A stretch of 64,000 bases of DNA. It comes from Caenorhabditis remanei (taxonomy: Eukaryota > Nematoda > Chromadorea > Rhabditida > Rhabditidae). The stretch lies in NCBI RefSeq assembly GCF_010183535.1, contig NC_071332.1, forward strand, positions 3,720,001-3,784,000. Direction: 5' to 3'. The notes below the pieces were generated by a model. That model was not told where the DNA came from. It was given only the letters and a program-made list of their open reading frames with translations, and did no database searches. Below are positions 22,410 through 34,127 of the stretch, one piece after another. Position 1 is the first letter of the stretch, and each line of letters begins with the position of its first letter. A program made the position numbers and the translations under genes.

Positions 22410-22655
22410 ATGTTCCAATTACTCGTCAAACTTCTTTCTTCACTAATTAAATTTGGTGAAAATTCCAAAATTCCGAAAAACGTTATTAGAAACATTTTGA
22501 AAATTTCAGAATCAAATAAAAATTTACAGAATCAATTTTATAACGCCACCATCTTGCGTGGCCCCCGGAAGATAACGGAGTTGCTCCGTCATTTAGTTAA
22601 TTCTTCTCCCCCCACCTTTTTCTGTATTTCATCCTGCCTGTCTTCATCCCTATAA
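22410..22655 (+). CDS. Possible small accessory ORF of the retrovirus (81 aa)
   Basis: It opens 60 nt after the main stop, starting MFQLLVKLL. The first two thirds share the A-rich codon use of the polyprotein, and the end runs into C/T-rich DNA. No domain is recognised. It contains the ACGGAG/CTCCGT stem-loop at about 22575-22590. It could equally be 3' UTR. Confidence 0.2.
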   Translation: MFQLLVKLLSSLIKFGENSKIPKNVIRNILKISESNKNLQNQFYNATILRGPRKITELLRHLVNSSPPTFFCISSCLSSSL

Positions 22656-22694
22656 TGTACCAACAATAGTTGGAATTCAGATTTCCTTGAAACT

Positions 22695-23045
22695 TTGTTT
22701 TCCTTTTTGTTTTTCCCCCCCCCCCCCCCTTTTTCAATTGGCAAATGGACACTGACAACGGCAGCAACCACACCTGTTCAACAAATGCGTGCTTCAACTA
22801 CGACTCTCTGCCAACAAATGCTCGGAACCCCGATAACCATGGCAACTCTTGACAACTACCCATTTTGGCGGCCCGATCCAAATTGCCATTCAACTGCGTA
22901 TCATTCAATCTTCCCGCCGCCGGAGTATCGCGACCAGGAATTACTCGCGATTACTGATCACCAGAACACGATTACGTCACCGTCATCTCCCACAAAGGAA
23001 CAAGCCGTGTTTCCCTTTCTATGGCGAATACCTATGCTTAATTGA
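22695..23045 (+). CDS. Possible ORF running from the retroviral 3' region into the LTR
   Basis: A 116-codon frame spans the C15 tract (22715-22729) and reads into U3 of the right LTR, with a Thr/Gln-rich then Pro-rich translation. The last part is also open in the left LTR. No family is recognised. Chance is likely, but U3-overlapping accessory genes exist in retroviruses, so it is recorded. Confidence 0.15.
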   Translation: MFSFLFFPPPPPFSIGKWTLTTAATTPVQQMRASTTTLCQQMLGTPITMATLDNYPFWRPDPNCHSTAYHSIFPPPEYRDQELLAITDHQNTITSPSSPTKEQAVFPFLWRIPMLN

Positions 23046-23406
23046 TCGACAATCTTCAACAATGCCTCTTACCCAACCTACCGAAGCCCTTAACGACCGG
23101 CAAAACTGGAATACTGGATAAGCGGAACACTATATAAGAACACCTGCCGCCTCATCTACACCCTCTTCTGCCGAAGGAGAACCACCATCTCCTTTGTCAA
23201 TCACTTTCACCTGCTGCCCATCGTCTGCTGCCCCCGTCTGCCGTCCTTGCTACCATTCCCCATCTACAATTCCCCTCATTATTCTTGATATCCCCATTTC
23301 TTATATTGACTTATTTACTTATATTTTGTACCTCAATAAATTCATCTACCACTGAACCGTCTAGCCATACCGATTACTATAGTCCATCCGGAGTATAGTC
23401 TCTTTA
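22926..23406 (+). repeat. Right LTR, 481 bp
   Basis: Apparently identical to 12833-13313, with AATAAA at 23335-23340. No classical polypurine tract lies just upstream (the preceding bases are cccgccgccggag), which is unusual. Confidence 0.95.
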
Positions 23407-23452
23407 CCAAGGGCATTTCGGTGGAGCGCAGTTGTAAGTACTGGGCCAAACA
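23407..23452. repeat. Right half of the fold-back split by the retrovirus, with right CCAAG
   Basis: CCAAG (23407-23411) is the second target duplication. 'ggcatttcggtggagcgcag' then continues the interrupted fold-back begun at 12788. Confidence 0.82.
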
Positions 23453-23689
23453 AATAGACTTCCGGAAGATCAGACAAGAAAGCGATCAAAAAAAGTTCAG
23501 AGAATTTGTAACAGGTGATCCTGGTAGATCTGATAGATCACATGATTTCAGTGTGTAATTTGCTTGCACTTGAAAAATCTTTGCCGATTGACCTCTAGTG
23601 ACCGAAGATTCAGTTAAAGAGCTTTGTGGATTTACGAAAGTTGCTGAGCTATCGAAAATCGTCCTATCGTGGAGATTGGGGTCGGGTCA

Positions 23690-23951
23690 GTTTGGAGATA
23701 TGGAACGTAACCTATATCATTGGAAAGCTGAGAAGCCGCGGATTTCAAATATATATTCAGTTTTTTTGAAAAATGACAAATAATCGCTTTTTTTACACAC
23801 GAAAATTGCAAAAATTTGTGATTTTTCCGAACTTTGACCTAGTTTTCTCGGACACCATGAATCGAGGGCAAAAATTGACTATATATTTGGAATCAGTGGT
23901 TTCTCAGCTTTCCAATGATATAGTTTACGTTCCATATCTCCAAACTGACTC
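23690..23951. repeat. Fold-back element (family 'tatatcattggaaagctg', copy 1)
   Basis: 'gatatggaacgtaacctata' with 'tcattggaaagctgagaag' on the left pairs with 'ctcagctttccaatgatata' and 'acgttccatatctcc' on the right. A second copy forms most of the intron 55306-55977 of the WD40 gene. Looser inverted similarity extends to about 24120. Confidence 0.75.
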
Positions 23952-24354
23952 CATAATCTTGAGGTGAGCTCAATTATAGATCTGAGACCAATTTCAGGAT
24001 AACAACCACAAACTTTCAGAAGGCTAGAAATCAAAACTTTCAGCTTTTTCGTAAACTGATGAAGAATAGCTTTTTCAGCTTTTCCAGTTCTCTCAGATAA
24101 GCCCAAAATTATGGTTACTGTCAGAAACCTATAAAAAAGTGCTCAGACTGTCCAGAATCTGGAGTGTTGAACACTCTAAGTCGACACCAAATGCGGCTCT
24201 TTTAGCTTTTCCAGACGATTTATGGCGCCTTATTCAGGAATGAGCAGAGAGCGGCGAAATTTGGATTCTGAAGGCTCAGATCACGACTGTGGTTCATTCA
24301 GTCTCTACATAGCCATATCAGAAGTCTACGAAGCTTCGCGAGGGAGGTATTAAC

Positions 24355-24440
24355 CGCGCTCTACCGAGAAAAAGAGACTCAGAAAAAAATTGGCATTTTT
24401 CAAGGGCATTTCGGTGGAGCGCACTTGTAAGAAGCGTGCC
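24355..24440. repeat. Fold-back element (family 'gcgctctaccgaaa')
   Basis: It runs from 'ccgcgctctaccgagaaaa' to 'ggcatttcggtggagcgcac'. The centre 'tttttcaagggcatttcgg' matches the retrovirus insertion point. Confidence 0.7.
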
Positions 24441-26700
24441 GTGCTAATATTCAGAAACTGAAATTGTGACGAATTCAGCCACATTTCGAGTTATTACTGA
24501 AAAAACCAGAAGGGAACTGAAAAAGGAAAAAGGAAGAAGAAAACTAAATGAAGACGTCTTCTCCCACTCAACGACTGATTCAATTAAACGGACCCTTCAA
24601 TTCTTCCACTATTACGAGAGGCTACAACTACGACGACTCATTGTTTCTTTTTTCAAGTGAGAGAGGAGGAGGAGAGGAAGAGGTTTATAAACAATTCTGG
24701 AAGATTCTTCTCAAATTTCGTCACTAAACGAAAAATTTTCGGTGGAGGAGGAGGGCGATCTTTGGTTTTACTAAAAAAAATCGACAGGAAAACGTCATTT
24801 TCAGATAGTTTTTAAGGGAATTTCCGACATAAGTTGCAGTCTTTAGGCAGAATTTGAGAGCAAGCGTCGGGAGCTCAAATACTCGAAAATTATCGAAATT
24901 TTTAGAGAAAAGCGTAGGTTTTACCAAAAAATATATGATTTTCGATCATTTTCGACTGAAAAATCACTGGTTTATACCGGAAAATGATACATCCGAGCAG
25001 TTTACCGCCAGAAACAAGTATTTTTAGAAAATTGGAGCATTTTTAACGAGGAAACACCATTTTTGACCGATGAAACCGTTTTCCGGAAATTGTTGGTGTA
25101 TTTTAATGAAAAATATGTTTTCTGCGACGAAAAACGGCATTTTTAACTTCTAAAATTGGAGTTTTCAGTCAAAAATAAGAATTTCCGACTAGAAAATAAT
25201 AAAAATACATATTTCAGCTGAAAATTAGTATTTTACGACAAGAAAATTCTTATTTTAAAAGAAAAATACTATTTTACGGTTTTATATCTGAAAAAAACAG
25301 TTTTTGAGCGAAAATTTGCAAAAAATCAGCCGAAAACACGTATTTTTAGTTGAAAATTGATATCTTACAGCATTTTTTAATCGAAAATACAAGTGTTTGT
25401 GAGTAAAAATCGGAAATTTCAGCTAAAAATCCGATTTTTCACTAAAATTAATTTTTTTTTCAAAATTTTACAAGAAAAATGTTTTCTGCATTAAAAAACA
25501 ACGTTTTTCTTCTAAAATTTTATAAAATTTGAATTTTTCGAGTAAAAAATGGTGAAAAATTGAATTTTTTAATGAAAAACTCGCAAAAAACCGATTTCTT
25601 CACTGTTCAAAATTTTGAAAAAAAAATGTTTTTCGGTTTTTCCTCCAATTTTTACAAACAATGTTGGCAGAAAATTACGCATTCATGTGGACTAACATAA
25701 AAGATTTTTCCAAAAGATAAAAATACAATTTTTCAAAAAAAAGATGGGCAAGAGAGATAACTACGCGGAGATAAATCTACGGCAAAAATTCGAATAAAAA
25801 AGTTTTTTGAATAAGAAAAAAGCTTACAACATAACGGCCAAAAACCTGTGGTCGTCGGAAAATTGTTCGAGTCGGAAATGAACAATTTCCGCGTCGTTTT
25901 TCTCTATTTTATTATTTCTATTCAAAGATTTTTGACGACAATTCGCGCATTGTACGCAAACACCGTGGGGTACGCAAACACCGAATGCGACGCGCCCGAA
26001 AATTTTTGAAAATGGGATTTCTAGGTAGATCAGGAGAAATAGTGGTGATGAAATAGTTGAAAACGAAACGTCTGGAAATAGACAAGTGCGAGAAATTTCA
26101 AAAAATTGCAAAAAAAGAGAAGTAATGTCAAAAAACAATGAATGTGGGAAGGGAAATTCGAGTACTGGTGGTCACTTGTTGAATACTGAGTTGAAAAAAG
26201 TGTCAGAAACATCCAAATATTTTGTACCTGTGTATAAATAATCCCGAAAGATTCCGCGAGACTGGCCTAGTTAGAAATTTTCGTGGAGTAGCAAAAATTC
26301 GAAATTTCAGACGTTAATATCTCGAACAGTGAGGGTCCACAGCAAAAACAAAAAACATATAATCAAATAACTCATGCTAATGTGTCTACAGCAATTATTC
26401 GACTGGTACAGTAGCCAGACAAGTTCGCTTCAATAATAAAATTTAGTTTCTCACTAGAGCGCTCTTGTATGTGTTCCACAAACAACATATGTACTTGAGC
26501 TTTAGGCAAATCGTTTAAAGCGAAGTTCTAGCATCTTCTATATCGATAACCACTGAATTTGTTGGTTTTACGATGTGGCCTGTGTGTTTCATTTACTGAA
26601 TAAGTACCAACTGACTATTCAAAAGACAAAGAATCGTTGAAATGCTTAAAATGTATCTTTCCTCATCTTCTCAGTGTAAGGAGTCAAAAGATCAGTAATA
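24441..26700. other. Gene-free A/T-rich spacer
   Basis: No gene is recognised. 24930-25640 is a long run of degenerate 'gaaaatttttcag'-like text, like intron or satellite-derived DNA. 25940-25990 holds a short duplication of 'acgcaaacaccg'. Confidence 0.5.
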
Positions 26701-26705
26701 CAAGC

Positions 26706-28306
26706 TTACAAGAGAAATCTTTGGAGACGCCACTTTCAAACGACTTATAAATTTGGTTATAGGTATTTTCGACTACTGGGAGTCCATTTCGGCAGTCAAA
26801 ACCTGCTAAATGTCTTTGCGAGCCGAGTTATGAGCTCTCAAATTTTTCATATGGTTAAGCCTGTTCACATGGAATTCCAAATCGACAAGTAGTACACGCA
26901 AGATGTTTTCATTTTTGCAACGTACGAGCACAGGCGAACCGCTGGGGAACACAAATGGAACCTCGCGGTGGCGTATATACCGCCAATTTGGAATTCCATG
27001 TGAACAGGCCTGAGTATTTGAAAAGTTTGAGAGCTCATAACTCGGCTCGCAGAGATATTTAGCAGGTTTTGACTGCAGAAATGGACTCCCTGTGGTCGAA
27101 AATACCTACAGTAGCGAGCATAAGTGAGTACCCCTAGGTACTTTTATGTGTAACTCAGCTGAATCATGTCCTTTTTGCCTAAACTTTTTTTTGAAAGGAA
27201 GCCAAAATATTCAGCAATACGAATATATGTTTTTTGAAAAACTTCCATCACTGATTTTTTCGATAATCGATTTTTCCTGATCTTGATTTGAAAATCCGAA
27301 AAAAACTTTTTATTTTTCTCTTGGAGTTATTGAGTTTTTAATGTCAAAATGATGGAACATGTTCAAATAAACAAAAAATTATGTTGAATTGGCTTCTCAA
27401 CTCCTGAGCATCGTGCTAGAGCTCCAGAAGTCAAAAGTAGTGCCTTCGAAAAAATCTTCATAACTCCTCAAAAAAAGCTTCAAATTAGCCAAAACATGCA
27501 CCAAAAGACGTGTCTTGAGTTTTTCTACAAACCAACATCAAAAAATTACAGATTAAGAAAAAATAATTTTTCTAATTTTTTTCACTAAATTTTTTTTAAA
27601 TTCCTATTTTTCTCAATTTCTGGTATTTTCTGACTACAACACGAACAAGGAACACATAAATGTGTTTTATTATGTGTGATAAAACATCTTGCATGCAGTA
27701 TTTGAAAGTTATGTTTGTTTTTCATCCAGAAAATACCAGAAATTGAGAAAAAATAGGAATAAAAAAAATTTTAGTGAAAAAATTTGAAAAGTTATTTTTT
27801 CTTAAACTGTAATTTTTTGATGTTGGTTTGTAGAAAAACTCAAGACACATCTTTTGATGCATGTTTTGGCTAATTTGAAGCCTTTTTTGAGGAGTTATGA
27901 AGATTTTTTCGAAGGCACTACTTTTGACTTCTGGAGCTCTAGCACGATGCTCAGGAGTTGAGAAGCCAATTCAACATAATTTTTTGTTTATTTGAACATG
28001 TTCCATCATTTTGACATTAAAAACTCAATAACTCCAAGAGAAAAATAAAAAGTTTTTTTCGGATTTTCAAATCAAGATCAGGAAAAATCGATTATCGAAA
28101 AAATCAGTGATGGAAGTTTTTCAAAAAACGTATATTCGTATTGCTGAATATTTTGGCTTCCTTTTAAAAAAAAGTTTAGGCAAAACGGACATGATTCAGC
28201 TGAGTTACACATAGAAGTACCTAGGGGTACTCACTTATGCTCGCTACTGTATAACCAAATTTATAGGTCGTTTTAAAGTGGCGTCTCCAAAGACTTCCCT
28301 TGTTAG
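26706..28306. repeat. Fold-back element A, interrupted by element B
   Basis: The left end 'acaagagaaatctttggaga' (26706) and right end 'tctccaaagacttcccttgt' (to 28306) are complementary. An uninterrupted copy is at 28780-29187. In this copy 1141 bp of element B lie within the right arm at 27109-28249. Arms include 'ctgctaaat-tctttgcgag' and 'atggaattccaaatcgac'. Confidence 0.85.
27109..28249. mobile_element. Fold-back transposon B, 1141 bp, TA target duplication
   Basis: Terminal inverted repeats start CAGTAGCGAGCATAAGTGAG and extend about 520 bp inward with few mismatches, leaving a spacer of about 100 bp around 27630-27730. TA flanks both ends (27107-27108 and 28250-28251), and the empty site can be read in the sister copy of element A. 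TA duplication and CAGT ends point to Tc1/mariner-type mobilisation. There is no transposase frame, so it is non-autonomous. Confidence 0.88.
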
Positions 28307-28779
28307 AACAGTTTAATCCTTCAAAAAATATTTCTTACTGTCATGGACGCACGTTCTGACGTCAAACCCTTTTTCTAATTGTTTCTATAACACTATTGAT
28401 AAGGAGTATATATAAGTCGCGTTGTCCTGTCCGACTGTTCGAGATCGGTTTTTGTGAGTCTTACCTTTTGTTTGATTTTTGTTTGAATATTTTAAGATGA
28501 GCAAGTGTTATAGGATGTCTCCTCCAGATATATCGCTAGACCTCAGAGTTCTATGGTTTTCACAACCCCAATGTTATATTATTACATTACGTTATGCGTA
28601 TTAAAGAAAAACAACATTTGTAGGTATTCTAAGTTTTTCAGTGAAAATGTGTAAATTTCGAATGCTTGCCATAACTTCATATTGTCATACCAACTTTACC
28701 AAATTTTAGTTCATTTTGTGCATCGAATCTTCATTTTTGATGCTAAAAACTTATAGAATTCCGATATGCAACAGTTTCC
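28307..28779. other. Spacer with a TATA-like box
   Basis: TATATATAAG at 28407 is followed by 'gtcgcgttgtcctgtccgac' and, 90 nt on, a short open frame from ATG near 28497 that stops within 40 codons. It could be a remnant promoter or LTR piece. No gene is supported. Confidence 0.3.
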
Positions 28780-29187
28780 TACAAGGGAAGTCTTTGAAGA
28801 CGCCACTTTCAATCGACCTATAAATTTGGTCATAGGTATTTTCGACCACAGGGAGTCCATTTCTGCAGTCAAAACCTGCTAAATATCTCTGCGAGCCAAG
28901 TTACGAGCTCTCAAACTTGTCATATGGTTTAGCCATTTCACACGGAGTTCCAAATCGGCAAGTAGTATATGCAAGAGAAATGGAACCGCGCGGTGGCGTA
29001 TAAGCGGCCGATTTGGAATTCCATGTAAACAGGCATAACCATATGAAAACTTTGAGAGCTCGTAACTTGGCTCTCAGAGATATTTAGCAGGTTTTGATTA
29101 CAGAAATGGACTCCTTGTGGTCGAAAATACTTATGACCAAATTTATAGGTCGTTTGAAAGTGGCGTCTCTAAAGACTTCCCTTGTTA
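28780..29187. repeat. Fold-back element A, intact copy
   Basis: The ends 'acaagggaagtctttgaaga' and 'tctctaaagacttcccttgt' are complementary, with arms of about 180 bp. It ends about 330 bp before the nxf start codon, so it may lie in or near that promoter. Confidence 0.85.
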
Positions 29188-29515
29188 GTCTGTAGTGAAC
29201 ACTATTTCCATCACTTATCAGTTTTTTTCCAACCAATCCTCGTCATTTCCAACACAGCCATGTTTGTTTAAAGAATCGTCAGTGACGTCTGGTTCATACT
29301 GTGAATTATTTCGAAATCTTTTGCACATGGTGTCATCTCTTCCTCATATAGTGTCCCACATTTCATTTCTAACTATTTTTTGATTTGGCATTATTTCGCG
29401 TTTTATCTTTCCAATCTCTCGCTCTGGAATTGTTTCATATCATAAGCACACCTTTCGTTTCAAACTCACCCATTCGCACATTCACCTATTTTCTATATTT
29501 ATTGTCTTTCTTTCA

Positions 29516-29518
29516 GTC
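29516..29518 (+). promoter_or_regulatory. Probable trans-splice acceptor of nxf
   Basis: TTTCTTTCAG ends at 29516, two bases before the ATG at 29519, preceded by a pyrimidine-rich stretch. In Caenorhabditis such an acceptor right before the start codon usually receives a spliced leader. Confidence 0.65.
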
Positions 29519-31831
29519 ATGAATCGAAAATCATTCGGAAATCATCGTTTCCGTGGAGGAGCACATCGCGATGTCAAACAGTTATCTCGAAATAAAAGTC
29601 GATTCGACTACGATGACGAGCCTGCAGTACCAGGTAACATTTCTGTGCTACTTATCTCTCTTATCGTTGATATTTTAGTTTCAGTCCGTACCAATACCAA
29701 TTCTGCAAACAATCGCGGACGTGAGGGTGCTCAACGAAATCCGTTCTATCGTTCCTCAGCATCTATCGCTAATACCGGTGTTCGTAACGCAGCTCTCGTA
29801 TTCAAATGTCGAGCCGTCGGAGCAGCCAAGAAAGTCGAAGCGAAATGGCTCATCAAGCAACTCCATCAGAAAATCGAGAATTTCAAGCCATTACTTTGGG
29901 ATGAGAACAACCGTGGCGATTTTGAATGGTTCGTTCGTGATGAGGCCATCGCGTCTAGTATCCAGAAGTACAGTCGCCGTATTTTTCATGAAGAGACTGG
30001 AACAAGAGTTGTGCTTGTTTACACCAGAGTTCCAGCTCCATGGATGCAATTGAAACGATCAGAGATAGAAATTATCAATGTAAGCTCTATAGAAAAATCT
30101 AATCGATACGACACATTTTACAGAGAGTTGTCGACAAGCGTTACGACGCCGAATACCGCATTCTAGATCTTTCCGAGTTCCACGCTGACGAAGAGTTCAC
30201 GTCAAGAGACATGCTGATGAATCTCACTAAAGGAAATGTTATGCTCACAGTTCTTGATCGTATCGATGATAAATACGGAAACATCGTAGCGCTTTCACTT
30301 GCTGTAAGTTGATCATAGTGTATGCTGCATAATTGTTTTCACGTTTTCAGAGAAATCGAATTCGCCATTTAGATTACGCATCAGGTCTTGTCTCCATCGC
30401 AAAGTTTGTTAAAGAATTGGACTTCAGCCACAATCATGTTAGTTGAAAATTCGAATAGTCTTCAGTTTAATCTTCGGTTGTTTAGATTTCTGCCGAAAAG
30501 GATTTGGATAAATTTGCCGGATTACCAGTGGAAAAGTTCTTCTTCGAAGGAAATCCAATCGTCGAAACATTCACACAGAAACCATCATATATCAGGTTAC
30601 CTCGTTTAAACATTTTACAGAATCAGCAGCTCTACTCCATTATTAGTTTATTATTCCATATCATTGTTCCCCTGTTATCATCGCTTTCCCTCTGTTCTCT
30701 TAATTCAAATCTGCCAATTCAGCTATATTCACAAGACGTTCCCGAGATGCAACCTGCTGGTGAGTTTTTTTGAAGTTGAAGAATTCATGTGAAATTTAAT
30801 AAACTTCCAGGATGGAGTCGAAGTGAAACCCCTGGTCACTGAACCTGAACCCACTGAACCACTGGTCACTGAACCTGAGGTCAACATCAATGATGTAATG
30901 CCATTCAGAGTGAGACGAGGAATACATGAAAGTTAATACCCACAAGTAATAATTTACAGGCCGGATACTACCCAACCGAACAAATTCGTATTCTTGTCGA
31001 GCATTTCGTTGTATCATTCTTTGACCTCTATGATGGAACAGATGGTCAAAGAAATCGGAGGAATCTACACAACGCATATGATGCTGATGCGTCTGTTTTC
31101 ACACTTACTATCAAACATTTAAGTGGATCACAATTCCAAAGACATCACAATGAGTAAGCAAAGTTTTTCAGTGTACTTCAATTCAGTCTTAACATTTTTA
31201 GCGACTGCTACCGTCAATATGCTCAATTATCGCATAATGTCCTCGAACAACAATACTTTGCTCACAAACGCGAAAGCCGGCAAGCTCGCGGAGCTATGGA
31301 TATCGCAGTTGCTTTGTCGAAGCTACCAACAACTCACCACATGAAGAATACATTCATCGTTGACGTCTTCCTGCACACAAACAATCTTCTCGGATTCACA
31401 GTTCAAGGACTATTCCTCGACGGAGACCTTACCAAGGACCCATCTCCAAGCTACTTCAGCAGATCCTTCCTAGTTTCTCCCAGAGAGAATAAGTGAGTTT
31501 CCAGTTAGTTCCATGACTATTGATAATTTTCTTTTCAGCACTGTGGCTGTTCTTTCTGACCAACTATTTATTTCGACATCATCACCGGAACGACTAGAAA
31601 AGTTCAAAAAGTTGATTGACCAAGCAGCAAAAAACGCAATGACGGAGGCGATGTGCCAGTTCAGTGGAATGATTGCAGCATACAGTGAGAAGTGTCTCGC
31701 TGATTGCGAATGGAATTATGCAGTGAGTAGACTCAAGTTGTGTCCAACAAAACAAAACCGTATTTCAGTTGGCCTGCGCAAAGTTCAAGGAAATAAGATC
31801 TTCGATTCCAGTCGAAGCATTTTCTCTATGA
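29519..31831 (+). CDS. nxf-1: Nuclear RNA export factor, NXF1/TAP family
   Basis: Eleven exons: 29519-29633, 29685-30079, 30124-30303, 30351-30437, 30486-30595, 30723-30759, 30811-30909, 30960-31153, 31202-31492, 31539-31722 and 31769-31831. All phases fit, giving 584 aa. Order: a basic, Arg-rich N-terminus (~1-60), an RRM-like RNA-binding domain (~65-160), leucine-rich repeats (~180-300, e.g. LARNRIRHLDY, ELDFSHNHI), a short acidic Thr-Glu-Pro linker (~320-332), an NTF2-like domain (~342-520) and a UBA-like TAP-C domain (~525-584) with the SEKCLADCEWNYALACAKF core. In the family, the NTF2-like domain pairs with NXT1/p15, and the C-terminus binds FG nucleoporins to carry mRNA through nuclear pores. 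All domains are present, so NXF1-like fits better than the shorter nematode NXF-2. The paralog assignment is not proven. Confidence 0.92.
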
Positions 31832-34127
31832 AAAGTCACCAGTACTATCTTCATTTGATCAATACGTTGACGCATTCTTTTTTACCTTTTATTTCCCTTT
31901 TTGTTTCTGTTGATCTCTCTTCCTTTTTCTTTTCCCCTCCCACACCCTTATCCCCCCTCTCGACTAGCTCCATACAAGTTATCACTCGATTCATTATCTC
32001 TAAGCAGGCACATATGCCGCTGATTAAAATTAACCCTCTCGCTCTGCTCTAAATTTTGTCAGTATTCATCTAGCAGTAGTTATTAATACATCGAATAGCT
32101 TCCACCATTGCTCCCAACCCCATCATTCATTGTCGTTGTGCTCTAACACCCATTCATTTACTTCCTCCATTTTATCTTGAAGTGTGGGTGTCCTGCAGAA
32201 GCACTTCGACACCTTCTGGAGTGATTGTGGTCGTCTGAAGTCTTAGTAATAGTCGGTGAATATTGGCAGTTTTTCGATCAGACTTGTCTATCTATAGAGC
32301 AGTTTTCTTCAGTGGTTTCAAAAAGGCGATTCTGTACTGTACATTTGCATCATATTAAAATTATACTTTCATAATTTTCTGTCTTCACCTTTTCTTTTGT
32401 ATTTTCAGAAAATACTTCACAAATTAATTAGTTTTATTGTTCCATTGACCCATTTTATTGTCCCCCGTCCAATTTTTCGAAATCAGATTATTGTAATCTT
32501 TCTCTCCCCTCCAATTTTGATTTATTTCCTATCGATCTCTTCTTTTTGCCACTACTACTTTTCTCTCTTGTTCTACCAAATAAAAAATGATAATTTTTTA
32601 ATATTTTTTAGTTTTTTAGGACAAAATGCTCAATTGTTGGCGGAGCCGCCAGTCACTCACGGCATTTGAACAAAAACCGAATCTCTGGGATCTAAAAAAC
32701 TGTATAGTAATTCAAAAGATAAATGATATTAACAAAAAAACCACTGTGAATGAGTAAAATGATTTAAAACATCAAATATCAATGAATAGTGAGACATGAA
32801 CAACTTAATTCACACAACAGTTAAAAAGTATACAGACTTGCAAAATATCGGGCCAAAGTATATTGATTATGTACATCAAAAGTAGCTTTCCATTTGTGTA
32901 GTTGAGAACTTTTTGTAGCTACTCGCGTTTTTGAGATTGTGGATTTACGAAGCCCCCTCCGTAAATCCACACAAGCTCAATTCCCATTCAAACCCAAAAA
33001 CTTCACACATTCCTACCACCCACTAAAAACCAAATGCGCTGTAATAAACTGACTATGAAACATATCATCAAAAGCTAAGAGGCCACATGTCCGACTTGCT
33101 CTCTCCATATTGAAACATGATACTACTGGACGCCAGTGTCCAGTGGGGTCCTCCCTGCAGGCACCCCATCAAAACAACACGGGTGTAACCTATTCCGCAG
33201 ACCTTCCGGACCCTCGTTTTCACTTTTTCATTTCCTTATTCCATTTTGCCTTAGACGTCTGAGGAGGAATCTAATTGAATCGCCTCTCCTCTCCCCCTCA
33301 GGGCCTATTGCTTTCTCTTTGTTAAGCGGCTTCTCGAAATGAGTGGTGGGAATGAATACTTCATTATCATCTCTATTGATTTGCTGCCAACGCATGGGAA
33401 TATATGGAAATTCCCATATGATTTCCTTTTCGCTTTTTGTTGTTTCACATGTTTCTCATGATCTGCTTGGCTTCCAGCAAACAGAGACATTTCGTCATTT
33501 TGCGTTTCGTTTTCTATCTTCGAGAGTGTGCCGGTATCGAAAGTAGGTTGTCGTTTTTTTAGCTGACGACTTTTTGATCGCTACTCATGCCATAGTGATA
33601 TGCGAATATAACGATTGATTAAATTAGTAAACTTTAAAAGCCCGCCACGTACTCATTTTTTGTCCAAATTTTAAATTATTTAACTTTCTGTGTAGATAAA
33701 TTCTCGGGCTACATTTTTGCAGTTGACAACTTTTTGATAGCTCTTCACGCTTTTGAGATATGAACGGTCAAAGATAACGAAAGGATAACGAGAGAGAGAG
33801 GGGGTGCAGACAGTCAAACACACCCGCTTCTCTGCGCTCTCTCCACTCGTAATACTCCGCGCACCATTTCAAAGGCCATTGATTTTGACATAAATTGATT
33901 GATATGTAAAATTAACCTTGTTAACAACTATTTTTTCCGGTAGAATTAAAATTTAAATCTCGTTTTATTTATTAACACAGCACAAGTCTTATAACAGTGC
34001 TCAATTCAAACAATTGTCTAGCTTCCCTGCGTCTCCACGCAATTTTTTATGTTTCGGTGGAGCGCGATTGTAAGATAGCTGTGGCGATCTTACGTGTTTT
34101 TTCGTTTTGAGAAGAAATCGCATTATA
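31832..34127. other. 3' region of nxf and intergenic DNA
   Basis: C/T-rich DNA follows the nxf stop, with AATAAA-like signals (for example around 32579) that may serve its 3' end. No further gene is seen. 33710-33860 carries part of the GACGCAGAG fold-back family with 'ttgacaactttttgatagct' and 'ttttgagatatg'. Confidence 0.45.

Larger units (their letters stand above)
12833..23406 (+). mobile_element. Complete Pao/BEL endogenous retrovirus with phlebovirus-like env (Cer7/Tas type)
   Basis: A 10.6-kb element: LTR 12833-13313, primer binding site at 13314, leader, one 2940-codon gag-pol-env frame (13527-22349), a 3' non-coding region with a C15 tract, and LTR 22926-23406, flanked by CCAAG. The LTRs look identical and the frame is intact, so the insertion should be recent and possibly active. 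Its place in Pao/BEL follows from the gag (DUF1759-like), protease, reverse transcriptase, RNase H and integrase order and motifs. The env with a cysteine-rich Gc-like ectodomain is known from nematode Cer7- and Tas-like members. It inserted into a fold-back repeat. Confidence 0.96.

Noticed and set aside
28497..28620. Short ATG frame downstream of the TATATATAAG box
   Set aside because: It stops within 40 codons, has no recognisable product, and is bounded by fold-back elements. Too weak to call a gene.
31733..32052. Continuation of the nxf exon as one open frame to 32052
   Set aside because: A gtgagt donor at 31723 and a TTTCAG acceptor at 31768 restore the conserved TAP-C ending and a stop at 31831. 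The unspliced frame turns into Ser/Phe-rich noise.
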